A stretch of DNA of 64,000 nt from Pikeienuella litoralis (GCF_037646705.1 NZ_JBBHER010000002.1:62001-126000), one strand, 5' to 3'; positions 24,741 through 33,995 are shown, counted from the stretch's first letter. Program-made: numbers and translations. The notes: generated from the letters alone by a model not told the origin.

Positions 24741-24768
24741 GGGGAAGTCGGCGCGAGCCGGCTTCCCC
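24741..24768 (+). terminator. hairpin downstream of tRNA-Glu
   Basis: Stem GGGGAAGTCGGC / GCCGGCTTCCCC (12 pairs, one G-U) capped by a GCGA tetraloop, followed by the pyrimidine tract GCCCCTCTT. It fits a tRNA transcript terminator and also lies at the end of the convergent ugd gene. Confidence 0.65.
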
Positions 24769-24846
24769 GCCCCTCTTATCTCCCCAGAATTTGTCGCGGG
24801 TCGGGCTGTTTGCGCCGCGCCTGTCCGGATCGCGCCAGCCCGCGGC

Positions 24847-26148
24847 TCAACGCCCGATCGAGCGATAGGTGAAGCCGGCGTCGGCCACTTCCTGCAGGCT
24901 ATAGATGTTGCGCAAGTCGACCATTTTCGGCGACGTCATCACCGACGCCAGCCGAGCCAGGTCCAGCGCCCGGAACTCGTTCCATTCGGTAATGATGACA
25001 ACCGCGTCGGCGCCCTTGGCCGCGTCGTAGGGGTTCGTCTCCCAGGTGACGCCGGGCAGCAGCGCCTCGCCTTCCTTGCGGCCCTGCGGATCGACCGCAT
25101 GCACCCGCGCGCCCGCGCCCACCAGCGCCGGCACGATGGTCAGGGCCGGGCTGTCGCGCATGTCGTCGGTGTTGGGTTTGAAGGTCACGCCGAAGACCGC
25201 GATCTTTTTCCCGTTGGCCGAGAAATCGAGCATTTCAAGAATGCGCTCGGTCATCTGGCGCTTGCGCGCCTCGTTGATCTCGATCACCGCCTCGACAATG
25301 CGTTGCGGCGCCGAGTGTTTCTGACCGATTCTGGCCAGCGCGTTTGTGTCTTTCGGGAAGCACGATCCGCCATATCCCGGCCCGGCATGCAGGAATTTCG
25401 AGCCGATCCGCCCATCGCGGCCCATGCCGTCGGCCACAGCCTGAACATCGGCGCCGACCTTTTCGCAAAGATTGGCGATCTCGTTGATGAAGGTGATCTT
25501 CGTCGCCAGAAACGCGTTGGCGGCGTATTTGATCATCTCCGCGGTCTCCAGGCTGGTGTAGAGCACCGGCGCGTTTCGCAAAGACAGCGGGCGGTAGATC
25601 TGGGCCATCATGTCGCGGGCGCGGTTGCTCTCGACGCCGACGACGACACGGTCAGGGCGCATGAAATCCTCGATCGCGGCGCCCTCGCGCAGGAATTCGG
25701 GGTTCGAGGCGACGTCGAAATCGGCGTCCGGGTTGGTTTCGCGGATGATCCGCGCCACTTCGCGGTTGGCGCCCACAGGCACGGTCGATTTGGTCACCAC
25801 CACGGTGTAGCCATCGAGGCTTTCGGCTATTTCCCTGGCGGCGGCGTAGACATAGCTCAGATCGGCATGGCCATCGCCGCGCCGGGTCGGCGTGCCGACG
25901 CCGATGAAAACCGCATCGGCGTCTTTCAGCGCGGTCGCCAGATCCAACGTGAATTCCAGACGTCCCGCCGCCACGTTGCGGCGCATCATCTCATCGAGGC
26001 CGGGCTCGTAAATCGGAACCTCGCCCTTTTCCAACGCTTCTATCTTGGCCGGGTTCTTGTCGACGCAGATCACGTCATGGCCGAAATCGGAAAAGCACAC
26101 GCCTGAAACGAGCCCGACATAGCCCGTGCCGATCATCGCCAACTTCAT
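24847..26148 (-). CDS. ugd: UDP-glucose 6-dehydrogenase
   Basis: Oxidises UDP-glucose to UDP-glucuronate with two NAD+, feeding exopolysaccharide or lipid A sugar synthesis. It has 433 residues. The NAD-binding motif GTGYVGLVSG lies at residues 7–16, the catalytic Cys in GYGGSCFPKD near residue 259, and the conserved segments GVTFKPNTDDMRDSPAL and STVPVG are present. No sugar gene is adjacent; an amidase precedes it 222 bases upstream on the same strand. Length and motifs are normal. Confidence 0.95.
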   Translation of the reverse strand: MKLAMIGTGYVGLVSGVCFSDFGHDVICVDKNPAKIEALEKGEVPIYEPGLDEMMRRNVAAGRLEFTLDLATALKDADAVFIGVGTPTRRGDGHADLSYVYAAAREIAESLDGYTVVVTKSTVPVGANREVARIIRETNPDADFDVASNPEFLREGAAIEDFMRPDRVVVGVESNRARDMMAQIYRPLSLRNAPVLYTSLETAEMIKYAANAFLATKITFINEIANLCEKVGADVQAVADGMGRDGRIGSKFLHAGPGYGGSCFPKDTNALARIGQKHSAPQRIVEAVIEINEARKRQMTERILEMLDFSANGKKIAVFGVTFKPNTDDMRDSPALTIVPALVGAGARVHAVDPQGRKEGEALLPGVTWETNPYDAAKGADAVVIITEWNEFRALDLARLASVMTSPKMVDLRNIYSLQEVADAGFTYRSIGR

Positions 26149-26370
26149 GAATACTGTCCTGATCGATGCCTGCTACGCTCTGACTTGCCACAGCTTGGAC
26201 CAGAACGCCAGATGCGCGGCGTTCATCACGGACCTCTGCGCCCGAAAGGCCCATGGGGGGCGAGCTGCGCCGTGGCGGGCGCTTCGACGCCGGGCGCGCC
26301 CAGAGACACGGTCGGACATAACGCTGGCCGGGGCCGCGCGGGCGCGCATTCGGATATGGAGGACGGGCGC

Positions 26371-27783
26371 CTAGACCGCCCGCGACAGCGTCGGCCATGG
26401 CGCCGCGATCTCCAGCGCCCGCGAGAGGCTGAGGAGGGTATCGTCCCGTCCGAATCGCCCGACGAGCTGAACCCCGACCGGGAGCCGATCCGGCGTCATG
26501 TGCATCGGCAGGCTGATCGCCGGCTGGCCGGTGGTGTTGAACGGCGCCACAAAGGGGGAGACGTCGAAAAGGGCCTTCAAAAACAGGTCGAGATCGCCCA
26601 CGCTGGTGTCGAGCGCGCCAAGCGGGATCGGCGGCGACGCGATGGTCGGCGTGACGAGAATGTCGAACTCCTCCCAGAATGCCGAAAGGCGCCTCGCCTC
26701 GCGGTTCATCACCACCGTCCGCGCAAGATGCTCGGCGAGGGAGGTCTCTCTCGCGAAGGCGATGGCGGCGCGGGTCAGCGGCTCGAGGCCCGCGTCGTCC
26801 CCCGCTTCGTCGGCCGGAAACATCGCGGCGAGAGAGGCGATCAGGATCCGGATCATCGTGTCCGCGAGAAGCGGGGCGTCGAAGTTCGGGGCGGCTTCGC
26901 TCACCCGATGGCCCATCTCCGCCAGAAGCGCCGCCGTTTTCTCCACCGCGGCCACGCATTCGGGATGCGCGTCGCCGCCATCGAACGTGTGTGTGGTGAA
27001 GCCGATGCGGAGGCTCGAAGGCGGCCGCTCGATCAGGCTCTCGAACGAACTGGCGGGCTTTTGCGTGAAATAGGGCGCGCCCACATCCGGGCCGGCGGTG
27101 ATGTCGAGCAGGACGGCGCAATCGCGGACCGAGCGGGTGAGGGCGTGCTCATGGCTGATCCCGTGGGAGGGGTCGCCCCGGTGCGGGCCGAAGGGATTGA
27201 GCCCGCGCGTCGGCTTCAGGCCGACGAGGCCGTTGCAGGAGGCGGGGATCCGGATCGAGCCGGCGCTGTCGGTCGCATGCGCCGCCGGGAGCATGCCCGC
27301 GGCGACAGCCGCGCCCGCGCCGCCGCTGGAGCCGCCGGCGCTCCGCTCCGGGCTCCACGGGTTGCGCGTCGGCCCCCAGAGCTCGGGCTCGGTCGAAATC
27401 GAAAGGCCGAATTCCGGCGAGTTCGTGCGCCCGAGAATCCCGAATCCGGCGGCGCGGATGCGCGCGAACATGGTGGAATCGAAATCGAACACCTGATCCT
27501 TGAAGCGTCGGCTGCCATTGGCGAGCGGCAAGCCCCGGACCGGCGCGTGCAGATCCTTGGCGAGATAGGGCATGCCGAGAAAACGCGGCGCCGCCTCGCG
27601 CGCGTCGAGCTCCGCCAGCGCCTCCTCGAAACACTGGACGACGACCGCGTTGACCTTCGGGTTGGCCGCTTCGATCTCGCGGATGGCGGTCAGCAACACC
27701 TCGCGCGGCGAAAGCGCGCCTGTCTCGACCAGCGCGGCGAGCCCGACAAGGTCCTGTTTCATCCATTCGTCGCGGGTCAGCAT
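26371..27783 (-). CDS. amidase signature enzyme, NylA-like
   Basis: Amidase-signature hydrolase, about 470 residues from the ATG at 27783. The catalytic triad is visible: Lys76 in YLAKDL, the cis-Ser in AGGSSGGAG (Ser152/153) and the nucleophile Ser176 in TDSAGSIR. The blocks PYLAKDL, GPTRNPWSPERSAGGSSGG and IRIPASCNGLVGLKPTRG resemble 6-aminohexanoate cyclic-dimer hydrolase (NylA) and aryl-amidases more than GatA. The real substrate is unknown. An upstream in-frame ATG at 27849 exists but lies in poorly conserved sequence. Single gene; no partners nearby. Confidence 0.88.
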   Translation of the reverse strand: MLTRDEWMKQDLVGLAALVETGALSPREVLLTAIREIEAANPKVNAVVVQCFEEALAELDAREAAPRFLGMPYLAKDLHAPVRGLPLANGSRRFKDQVFDFDSTMFARIRAAGFGILGRTNSPEFGLSISTEPELWGPTRNPWSPERSAGGSSGGAGAAVAAGMLPAAHATDSAGSIRIPASCNGLVGLKPTRGLNPFGPHRGDPSHGISHEHALTRSVRDCAVLLDITAGPDVGAPYFTQKPASSFESLIERPPSSLRIGFTTHTFDGGDAHPECVAAVEKTAALLAEMGHRVSEAAPNFDAPLLADTMIRILIASLAAMFPADEAGDDAGLEPLTRAAIAFARETSLAEHLARTVVMNREARRLSAFWEEFDILVTPTIASPPIPLGALDTSVGDLDLFLKALFDVSPFVAPFNTTGQPAISLPMHMTPDRLPVGVQLVGRFGRDDTLLSLSRALEIAAPWPTLSRAV

Positions 27784-28105
27784 CGGGGCCTCGCAAGCAG
27801 TTGGCGGTATCTTGAGCGTCGAAGGATGGCGCGGGATGACGGCTCCCACAAGGCGCCATGCGCATCGCCGTCCGCCTCATGCGCGGCTTCCGGGCCGATC
27901 GAGGTTTGACCGGGGGTCGGTATATCTATATTCCATGGTTTATGGATATTAGAAGCGCGTCTCGGGCCTTGATCGCCCCCTCCACCGTCCTTGAGCGGGA
28001 GGCGGAGGCGCGGCCCGCCTGTTCGGGCTTGGCTCAGGCGCCCCTCTCGCTCGTCGCCTTCGCCGGCAGGACCAGGCGTTGGCGTTCACCTGAAGGAGAC
28101 GCGTC
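27784..28105. other. 322-base divergent region between amidase and ArsC-like genes
   Basis: The centre (27918–27955) is an AT-rich island with TATATCTATATTCC and TTTATGGATATT around a CCATGG, including imperfect dyad symmetry (ATATTCCAT ... ATGGATAT). It probably contains the promoters of both divergent genes. I see no open frame with coding character. Confidence 0.45.
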
Positions 28106-28528
28106 GTGACCATCGTCATTCATCACAATCCGGCCTGCGGCACATCGCGCAACGTGCTGGCGATCATCGAAGCGTCGGGAGAGACGCCGGTGGTCATCCC
28201 CTATCTCGACACGGGCTGGACCCGCCCGCAGCTTCTGGCGCTGTTCGCCGCCGCCGGTCTCACCCCCCGCACGGCCCTTCGGACATCGAAATCGCCGGCG
28301 GAGGAGCTGGGGTTGCTTGATCCTTCCGTGAGCGACGAGACGCTGCTTGCGGCGATGCTGGAGCACCCTGTTCTGGTCAATCGCCCCATCGTCTGCTCGC
28401 CGAAGGGCGTCCGGCTCTGCCGCCCGAGCGAGGTCGTGCTGGATCTTCTCGACCGCCTGCCTCCCGGCCCGCTGGCGAAAGAGGATGGCGCGTTGCTGAT
28501 CGACGCGGCGGGGAACCGCGTCGGCTGA
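28106..28528 (+). CDS. arsC: arsenate reductase family protein (ArsC, glutaredoxin type)
   Basis: Thioredoxin-fold protein of 140 residues. Catalytic Cys11 lies in HHNPACGTSRN, and the basic residues in LRTSKSPAEELGL and HPVLVNRPIV correspond to the arginines that bind arsenate in ArsC. Reduces arsenate to arsenite with glutathione and glutaredoxin. No arsR, acr3 or arsB gene is near; instead it faces a phosphate importer operon. Alternatively it could be a YffB/Spx-like protein, but the HPVLVNRPI block favours ArsC. AAGGAG precedes the ATG. Confidence 0.88.
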   Translation: MTIVIHHNPACGTSRNVLAIIEASGETPVVIPYLDTGWTRPQLLALFAAAGLTPRTALRTSKSPAEELGLLDPSVSDETLLAAMLEHPVLVNRPIVCSPKGVRLCRPSEVVLDLLDRLPPGPLAKEDGALLIDAAGNRVG

Positions 28529-28557
28529 CGCCGCGATCCCCGAAGGCCGGCGCGCTC

Positions 28558-28593
28558 GCCCGGGCGGCGCGGATCGTCCGCCGCCGCCCGGGC
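28558..28593. terminator. hairpin between convergent arsC and pstA
   Basis: Perfect 12-bp inverted repeat GCCCGGGCGGCG / CGCCGCCCGGGC around a 12-base loop that can itself pair GGA with TCC. It lies between two convergent stops and is probably a bidirectional terminator; there is no U-run. Confidence 0.5.
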
Positions 28594-28648
28594 GCGCAAC
28601 CGGCGCCGCGTGATCCGGGTCAGCCCTGAGTCAGGATCCGATTCATCC

Positions 28649-29977
28649 TCACCAGCGCCGTTCGAATCGGCGGCGCAGCAGGATGGCCGCCGCGTTCATC
28701 AGCGCCAGGAACACCAGCAGCGCGATGATCGCCCCGGAGGCGCGTTCGCCGAATCCGGGGTCGGCCCGTTGGGTCCAGTTGAAGATCTGCACCGGCAACG
28801 CCGTCGCGGCCTCGCCGAACAGCCCCGCTTCATCGCTGTAGGGGGCCGGATACTCGCGCACAAACGCGACCATGCCGATCAACAGCAGCGGCGCGGTCTC
28901 TCCGAGAGCCTGCGCGAGGCCGATAATGGCGCCGGTCAGAATGCCGGGAGCGGCGAGCGGGAGGACATGGTGGAAGACCGCCTGCATCCTGGTGGCTCCG
29001 ACCGCCAGCGCGGCGTCGCGGATCGAGGGCGGCGCCGCTTTCAGCGCCGCGCGGGTCGAGATGATGATCGTCGGCAGGGTCATCAGGCTCAGCACCAGCC
29101 CGCCGACCAGCGGCGAGGACTGCCGCAACCCGGCGAAATTGATGAAGATCGCCAGGCCGAGGATCCCGAAGACGATCGACGGCACGGCGGCCAGATTGCT
29201 GATATTCACCTCGATCAGGTCGGAAAAGCGGTTCCTTGGCGCGAATTCCTCCAGATAGATCGAGGTGGCGACGCCGATGGGCAGGGCCAGCGCCACCACC
29301 ACCAGCATCATGTAGAGCGACCCGAGGATGGCGACGCCCAACCCGGCCGCTTCCGGGCGCTGGTCGCTGGCGTCGGGCGCCGTCAGGAACCGCCAGTTGA
29401 AGCGGGTCTCGATCACGCCGTGATCGGCAAGTTGCTGGGCGACACGCAGGACTTCTGGCGAGGTGTTGCCGTCCAGCGCGGCGCTCTCCAGCGTCACGCG
29501 GCCCTTGAAATATCCGTCGATCCGCCCTTCGGCCAGGACGTCCATGGCGACCGCGCCGCCGATCAGCTCGGGATTCGCCAGCACATGATCGCGCAGGGTC
29601 GCCGCCGCCTCCTTGCTGATGATCCCGCCGACGTCCTTTTTGGACAGCGGGTTGGCGATCCCCAGCCGCTCTATCGTGGCCAGCAGCGCGTCCCGCAGCA
29701 GCGGCGCGTAGCCAAATGTCGAGACCTTCGCCATGACGGCGGGATCGCGCAGCCCGGACTTGTCCAGTCTGGCCTCGGGCAACGCGATCTCCAGGGTGAT
29801 GTAGGTCTGGCGAAATGAATTGATTCCGCTGGAGACGACCGAGGTCAGCAGCATCACGAGGGCCAGCGCCGCGATCGCGATCGCCCCGAGCCCGCAGGCG
29901 CGAAAGCGCGCTTCGGCGGCGTTGCGGCGTCGGATGCGGGCGTCCCGCTCCAGACGGGACTTCGGCGGGACGGTCAT
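28649..29977 (-). CDS. pstA: phosphate ABC transporter permease PstA
   Basis: Inner-membrane permease of 442 residues. The C-terminal half has the usual six-helix ABC permease with coupling loop AALAVGATRMQAVFHHVLPLA. The N-terminal 200 residues, after one transmembrane helix, are a long periplasmic domain (DUF3333 type) found in the longer alphaproteobacterial PstA. It overlaps pstC by 4 bases. Downstream there should be pstB, phoU and phoB, but the next gene is arsC on the other strand. Confidence 0.93.
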   Translation of the reverse strand: MTVPPKSRLERDARIRRRNAAEARFRACGLGAIAIAALALVMLLTSVVSSGINSFRQTYITLEIALPEARLDKSGLRDPAVMAKVSTFGYAPLLRDALLATIERLGIANPLSKKDVGGIISKEAAATLRDHVLANPELIGGAVAMDVLAEGRIDGYFKGRVTLESAALDGNTSPEVLRVAQQLADHGVIETRFNWRFLTAPDASDQRPEAAGLGVAILGSLYMMLVVVALALPIGVATSIYLEEFAPRNRFSDLIEVNISNLAAVPSIVFGILGLAIFINFAGLRQSSPLVGGLVLSLMTLPTIIISTRAALKAAPPSIRDAALAVGATRMQAVFHHVLPLAAPGILTGAIIGLAQALGETAPLLLIGMVAFVREYPAPYSDEAGLFGEAATALPVQIFNWTQRADPGFGERASGAIIALLVFLALMNAAAILLRRRFERRW

Positions 29978-31200
29978 TCGTAATGCTCCCGGTATTTGCG
30001 GACGATCGCCAGCGCCAGCACGTTCAGGCAGAGCGTGATCGCGAAAAGCGTCAGCCCGAGCGCGAAGGCGACCAGCGTTTCGGGGCTGACAAAATCGGTG
30101 TCGCCGGTCAGTTGGCTGACGATCTTGACGGTGATGGTGGTCATGGCCTCGAACGGGTTCAACGACAGCCGGGCGGCGGCCCCGGCCCCCAGAACGACGA
30201 TCATCGTCTCGCCGATGGCGCGGCTGGTCGCCAGCAGCAGAGCCCCGACGATGCCGGGCAGGGCGGCGGGGATGACCACCTGGCGGATGGTCTCCGACCG
30301 GGTCGCGCCCAGCGCGTAGGATCCGTCTCTCATCGCCTGGGGCACCGCATTGATGATGTCGTCCGACAGCGAGGAGACGAATGGGATCAGCATGACGCCC
30401 ATGACCAGGCCGGCGGTCATGACCGACGAGGCGCCGTCGCCCAGTCCCAGCGGTTGCGCGAAATAGTCGCGCAAGACCGGGCCGACGGTGATCAGGGCGA
30501 AGAGCCCGTAAACGATCGTCGGAATTCCGGCGAGTATCTCAATCAGCGGCTTGGCGACGCCGCGCATCCGCGGTCCGGCGTATTCGGACAGGTAGATCGC
30601 GGCGAACAGGCCCACCGGCGCCGCGAACGCCAGCGCGATGAAACTGACATAGAGAGTGCCCCACAGCAGCGGCAGGACGCCGAGAGCGCTGTCGCCGCGA
30701 AAGTTCGGGGCCCAGTCGGTGGAGAAGAAGAAATCGCGCCAGTCATACTGATGAAAGAAACGCGCCGCTTCGAACAGCATCGACCACACGATGCCCACGG
30801 TGGTCAGGATCGCGATGGTGGAGGCGGCGACCAGCAGCAGCCTGATCCAGACTTCGGACGCCGCCCGCGCGCGAAAGCCGGTCGAGGAGCGCAGGATCGC
30901 GCCGAGGCAGCCGATCGCGGCGACGGCCAGCACCATCCAGAACACGGACCGGGCGGAGAGGATTTCAACGCCCTGCCGGTGTCCGATCAGCCCGAGAAGG
31001 GACAGCGCCGCGAAGCTGGCGGCCGCGGGGACGAGAACGCTGAGAGCGGCGTTCGCTCCATGCGCCCGGGGCAGGGCCGCCAGGGCGCGGATGTCGCCGC
31101 CCGCGGCGACGCGCGCGCGCGTTCTGGCGCCGAAAAGCCCGAGTACGGCGAGGCCGATCACCAGCGCTGGCAATGAGAAGACGGCGTTCAAGATCCACAT
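29974..31200 (-). CDS. pstC: phosphate ABC transporter permease PstC
   Basis: Permease of about 408 residues, with an N-terminal extra region of about 130 residues containing several hydrophobic segments (MWILNAVFSLPALVIGLAVL), then the conserved six-helix permease core. Coupling loop: YALGATRSETIRQVVIPAALPG. The signature EILAGIPTIVYGLFA is typical of PstC. I chose ATG 31200; the frame is open to 31263 but that part overlaps pstS. It sits 59 bases after pstS and overlaps pstA by 4. Confidence 0.93.
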   Translation of the reverse strand: MWILNAVFSLPALVIGLAVLGLFGARTRARVAAGGDIRALAALPRAHGANAALSVLVPAAASFAALSLLGLIGHRQGVEILSARSVFWMVLAVAAIGCLGAILRSSTGFRARAASEVWIRLLLVAASTIAILTTVGIVWSMLFEAARFFHQYDWRDFFFSTDWAPNFRGDSALGVLPLLWGTLYVSFIALAFAAPVGLFAAIYLSEYAGPRMRGVAKPLIEILAGIPTIVYGLFALITVGPVLRDYFAQPLGLGDGASSVMTAGLVMGVMLIPFVSSLSDDIINAVPQAMRDGSYALGATRSETIRQVVIPAALPGIVGALLLATSRAIGETMIVVLGAGAAARLSLNPFEAMTTITVKIVSQLTGDTDFVSPETLVAFALGLTLFAITLCLNVLALAIVRKYREHYE

Positions 31201-31259
31201 CTGAGCGGCTCTCCCGTTGGCGATCGCGGGGCCGGATCGCGCCGGCCCCGCGATCTGTC

Positions 31260-32297
31260 TCACATGCCGCCCAACAGGGTGTGGTTCGCGACCGCGTTCT
31301 GGGCCGCGGTCAGCTGCGGGTCGGAGACCAGGCCGTATTCGGCCAGAGGCCCGTCCGGCCCGGCGATCTCGTCGCTGACGAAAAACGCGGCGTACTCCCG
31401 CAGCCCCGGAACATCGTCCAGATGGGCCGCCTTGATGTAGAAATACAGCGGCCGCGACACCGGGTAATCGCCGGTGGAGATGCTTTCAGTGGTCGGGACG
31501 ACGCCGGACATGGTCGCAACCCGCAGTCTGGCGGTGTTGTTCTCATAGAAGGAAAGGCCGAACACGCCGATGCCGTTGGCGTCCGCCTCGATGCGGGCCA
31601 GCGTCTCCGTGTAGTCGCCGTCGATATCGACGGACACGCCATCGGCGCGCACCTTCATGCAGGCGGCTTCAGCGGCGTCTTCGTCGCCCCCGTTGATCTT
31701 CATGATCGCGTCCATCGCGCCTGCTTCCTTGCAGCCTTCGAGCAGCACCTTCTCCTCGAACACCTCCCGGGTGCCGTGCTTGGTGCCGGGGATGAACGCG
31801 CGGATCGGCTGATCGGGCAGCCGGGCGTTCACCTCGCTCCAGGCGGCGCTGGCGTTGGCGACCATGGCCCCGTCGCGGGGCGTCTCGGCGGCCAGCGCCA
31901 GGTACCAGTCGGCGGGCGTAAAGGCGAAGCCGTCGCGGTTGATGTCGCTGGCGAAGACGATTCCGTCATAGCCGATGCGCACCTCGATGATGTCGGTCAC
32001 GCCGTTTTCGGCGCAGGCTTCGATCTCGGAGGGTTTGATGGCGCGGCTGGCGTTCGCGATATCGATCGTGTTCTCCCCGACGCCCTCACAGAAGCGCTTG
32101 AGCCCGGCGGAAGATCCTCCCGATTCGACCACCGGGGTCGGGAAGTCGAAATTCTCGCCGAAGGCTTCGGCGACGATGGCCGCATAGGGAAGCACGGTGG
32201 ACGACCCTGCGATCTGCACGGTGTCGCGGGCGGCGGCGCCCGTGGCGGAGACGACTGCAAGGACCAGCGTGGACGCTGTGAGCTTTGCAAGTGGCAT
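31260..32297 (-). CDS. pstS: phosphate ABC transporter substrate-binding protein PstS
   Basis: Periplasmic phosphate-binding protein of 345 residues. Signal peptide MPLAKLTASTLVLAVVSATG, cleaved near AAARD, then the mature N terminus VQIAGSSTVLPYAAIVAEAF, where the SST segment binds phosphate. A second loop, ESGGSSAGLKRFCEG, also contacts phosphate in this family. It belongs to the PstS group with the GSSTVLP pattern. ATG 32297 has AGGAG upstream. It is the first gene of the pst operon with a Pho box at 32379–32396, so expression rises under phosphate limitation through PhoB (known for the family). Confidence 0.95.
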   Translation of the reverse strand: MPLAKLTASTLVLAVVSATGAAARDTVQIAGSSTVLPYAAIVAEAFGENFDFPTPVVESGGSSAGLKRFCEGVGENTIDIANASRAIKPSEIEACAENGVTDIIEVRIGYDGIVFASDINRDGFAFTPADWYLALAAETPRDGAMVANASAAWSEVNARLPDQPIRAFIPGTKHGTREVFEEKVLLEGCKEAGAMDAIMKINGGDEDAAEAACMKVRADGVSVDIDGDYTETLARIEADANGIGVFGLSFYENNTARLRVATMSGVVPTTESISTGDYPVSRPLYFYIKAAHLDDVPGLREYAAFFVSDEIAGPDGPLAEYGLVSDPQLTAAQNAVANHTLLGGM

Positions 32298-32721
32298 GGT
32301 GACTCCTGTCAGGTTCGGTTCGCTGACCACCTCCATGGTGATCCCGAGGCCTGTCTCGTCGCCATACGCTACGCTTTCGTGACAGTTGCGTTACAGTTTT
32401 ACGACACCGCCCCGCGCAAGGCCGGCGGATCTCCGCCTCCCGCCGGCGCCGGCCGCCGAACAAAGACCGCATCCACATCGATCCGCGCAGATGGAAGTCT
32501 GCGTCCGATCTGGCCGGAAACGGGCCCGGCCCTCCCAATGACGACGGCGCGGAAACCTGATAAGAGGCGCGAATCTGGCGGAGGTTTTGTGGTAAGGCGA
32601 GCCCTGCGCGGCATGGCGCATCCGACCGGCGGCCGCGGAGGCCGGATCGATCACGCGCGGTCGGGAAATTGCGGCGGGGTGGCGAGACGCCCGGTTCTGG
32701 TCATGGCGGAGAAAGTCCTGA
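32298..32721. other. 424-base divergent region between pstS and dnaJ-like gene
   Basis: The left part carries the Pho box and pstS promoter. The right part (about 32420–32700) is GC-rich and shows no conserved gene; short open frames there look accidental. I looked for a heat-shock promoter (CTTGAAA ... CCCCAT) before the dnaJ-like gene and found none. Confidence 0.5.
32379..32396 (-). promoter_or_regulatory. pstS: Pho box of the pst operon
   Basis: On the minus strand CTGTAAC and CTGTCAC are direct repeats 11 bases apart, matching the PhoB-binding consensus of CTGTCAT-type heptamers. A possible -10, TATGGC (32366–32361), lies 12 bases after the second repeat, the usual geometry. The site is 82 bases upstream of the pstS ATG. 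Confidence 0.85.
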
Positions 32722-33669
32722 ATGCAAAATGATCCCTATGAAGCGCTGGGCCTCGACAAGGCGGCGACGGCGGCCGACATCAAGAAGGCCTACCGGAAAC
32801 TGGTGCGCACCTGCCATCCGGACATTCACCCCGACGATCCCGGCGCGGAGGCGCGGTTCAAGAAGATAACCGCCGCCTACGAGGTGCTGAAAGACCCCGA
32901 AACCCGCGCGCGCTATGACGCCGGAGAAATTGACGGGCTGGGCGCGGAGCGCCCGCAGCGCCACTATTATCGCGATTTCGCGGAGGCCCCGGACAACGTC
33001 TATCAGCAGACGCGCGGGTTTGGCCGCGACGCCGACCCTGCGGATATCTTCGCCGAGATCCTGCGCAACCGGGCGCGCGCCGCCGGCGGCGACGAGTTTG
33101 GCGACAGAGGGTTTTCCGCCCCCGGCCCCGACGCCCGCTATTCCCTCGAAGTGCCGTTTCTGGACGCGGCGCGCGGCGCCGAGACCCGCATCACCCTGCC
33201 GGACGGCCAGGGCCTCGCGGTCAAGATCCCTCAGGGCACGGATGACGGCCAGACATTGCGGCTGCGCGGCAAGGGGCGTCCCGGCTTCGGCGGCGGGCCG
33301 GCCGGGGATGCGCTGATCACCGTTTCGGTGCGCCCCCATCCGGTGTTCCGGCGCGAGGGTGACGACATTGTGATCGCGCTGCCCATCACCATCGACGAGG
33401 CGGTGCTCGGCGGCAAGGTGACGGCGCCGACGATCGACGGGCCCGTCAAGCTCACGATCCCCGAGGGCGCCAGTTCGGGCCAGGTTCTGCGCCTGCGCGG
33501 CCGCGGGGTCGCGCGCGCGGGCCGGAAGACGAAAGGCGACCAGCGGGTCGAACTCAGGATCGTGGCTCCGCCCGAAACCGATGACGGCCTGCGCGAGTTC
33601 CTCACCGAATGGCGCAAGACCCATCCGTTCGACCCGCGGTCGGAACTGTTGAAAGGGGCCGGGACATGA
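32722..33669 (+). CDS. DnaJ-class cochaperone, CbpA type
   Basis: J-domain protein of 315 residues. The J domain covers residues 3–68 with HPD at His32-Pro33-Asp34 (RTCHPDIHPDD). No zinc-finger cysteines follow; the C-terminal half has two beta-rich substrate domains (LEVPFLDAARGAETRITLPDG ... VPITIDEAVLGG region, ITIDEAVLGGKVTAPTIDG), which is the CbpA layout. It stimulates DnaK ATPase and helps fold clients. GGAG lies 10 bases before the ATG. It overlaps the next gene by 4 bases, a CbpM-like partner, which matches the cbpA-cbpM pair known in enterobacteria. Confidence 0.9.
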   Translation: MQNDPYEALGLDKAATAADIKKAYRKLVRTCHPDIHPDDPGAEARFKKITAAYEVLKDPETRARYDAGEIDGLGAERPQRHYYRDFAEAPDNVYQQTRGFGRDADPADIFAEILRNRARAAGGDEFGDRGFSAPGPDARYSLEVPFLDAARGAETRITLPDGQGLAVKIPQGTDDGQTLRLRGKGRPGFGGGPAGDALITVSVRPHPVFRREGDDIVIALPITIDEAVLGGKVTAPTIDGPVKLTIPEGASSGQVLRLRGRGVARAGRKTKGDQRVELRIVAPPETDDGLREFLTEWRKTHPFDPRSELLKGAGT

Positions 33670-33995
33670 AGGACCGATTTTCAGAAGATGAAGTCATCAC
33701 CACAGTCGAACGACTGACCCGCAGCCAACTCGTCCGTTTCATCGAAGTGGAGTTCGTCAAGCCTCAAAAAGAGGGCGGCGGCTATGTGTTTCGCCGCATA
33801 GACATCGCGAGGCTGGAGCTTCTCTGCGACTTGTCCGAAGATTTCGAGATGGACGAAACCGCGCTCGAAGTGGTGATCTCGCTCATCGATCAGCTGCATG
33901 GCGCGCGGCGGGATCTGCTCGCCATGGCGCGCGCGATCGACGCCCTGCCGCCCGACCTCCGGACACGCGTCGAGGCCGCCTTGCGGGCGTCATGA
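33666..33995 (+). CDS. CbpM-like chaperone modulator
   Basis: Protein of 109 residues starting at an ATGA overlap with the dnaJ-like gene. The N-terminal half (DEVITTVERLTRSQLVRFIE, then RRIDIARLELLCDLSEDFEM) resembles the MerR-like helical domain of CbpM, and the C terminus is one long helix (DETALEVVISLIDQLHGARR). CbpM binds the J domain of CbpA and inhibits it. Similarity is by pattern and context, so this is less certain than for the neighbour. Confidence 0.75.
   Translation: MKDRFSEDEVITTVERLTRSQLVRFIEVEFVKPQKEGGGYVFRRIDIARLELLCDLSEDFEMDETALEVVISLIDQLHGARRDLLAMARAIDALPPDLRTRVEAALRAS

Noticed and set aside
26371..27783. GatA subunit of glutamyl-tRNA amidotransferase.
   Set aside because: No gatB or gatC is nearby, and the blocks around the catalytic serines resemble NylA-type amidases.
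32722..33669. Zinc-finger DnaJ (canonical DnaJ).
   Set aside because: There are no CxxCxGxG repeats between the J domain and the C-terminal domains; the layout is CbpA.
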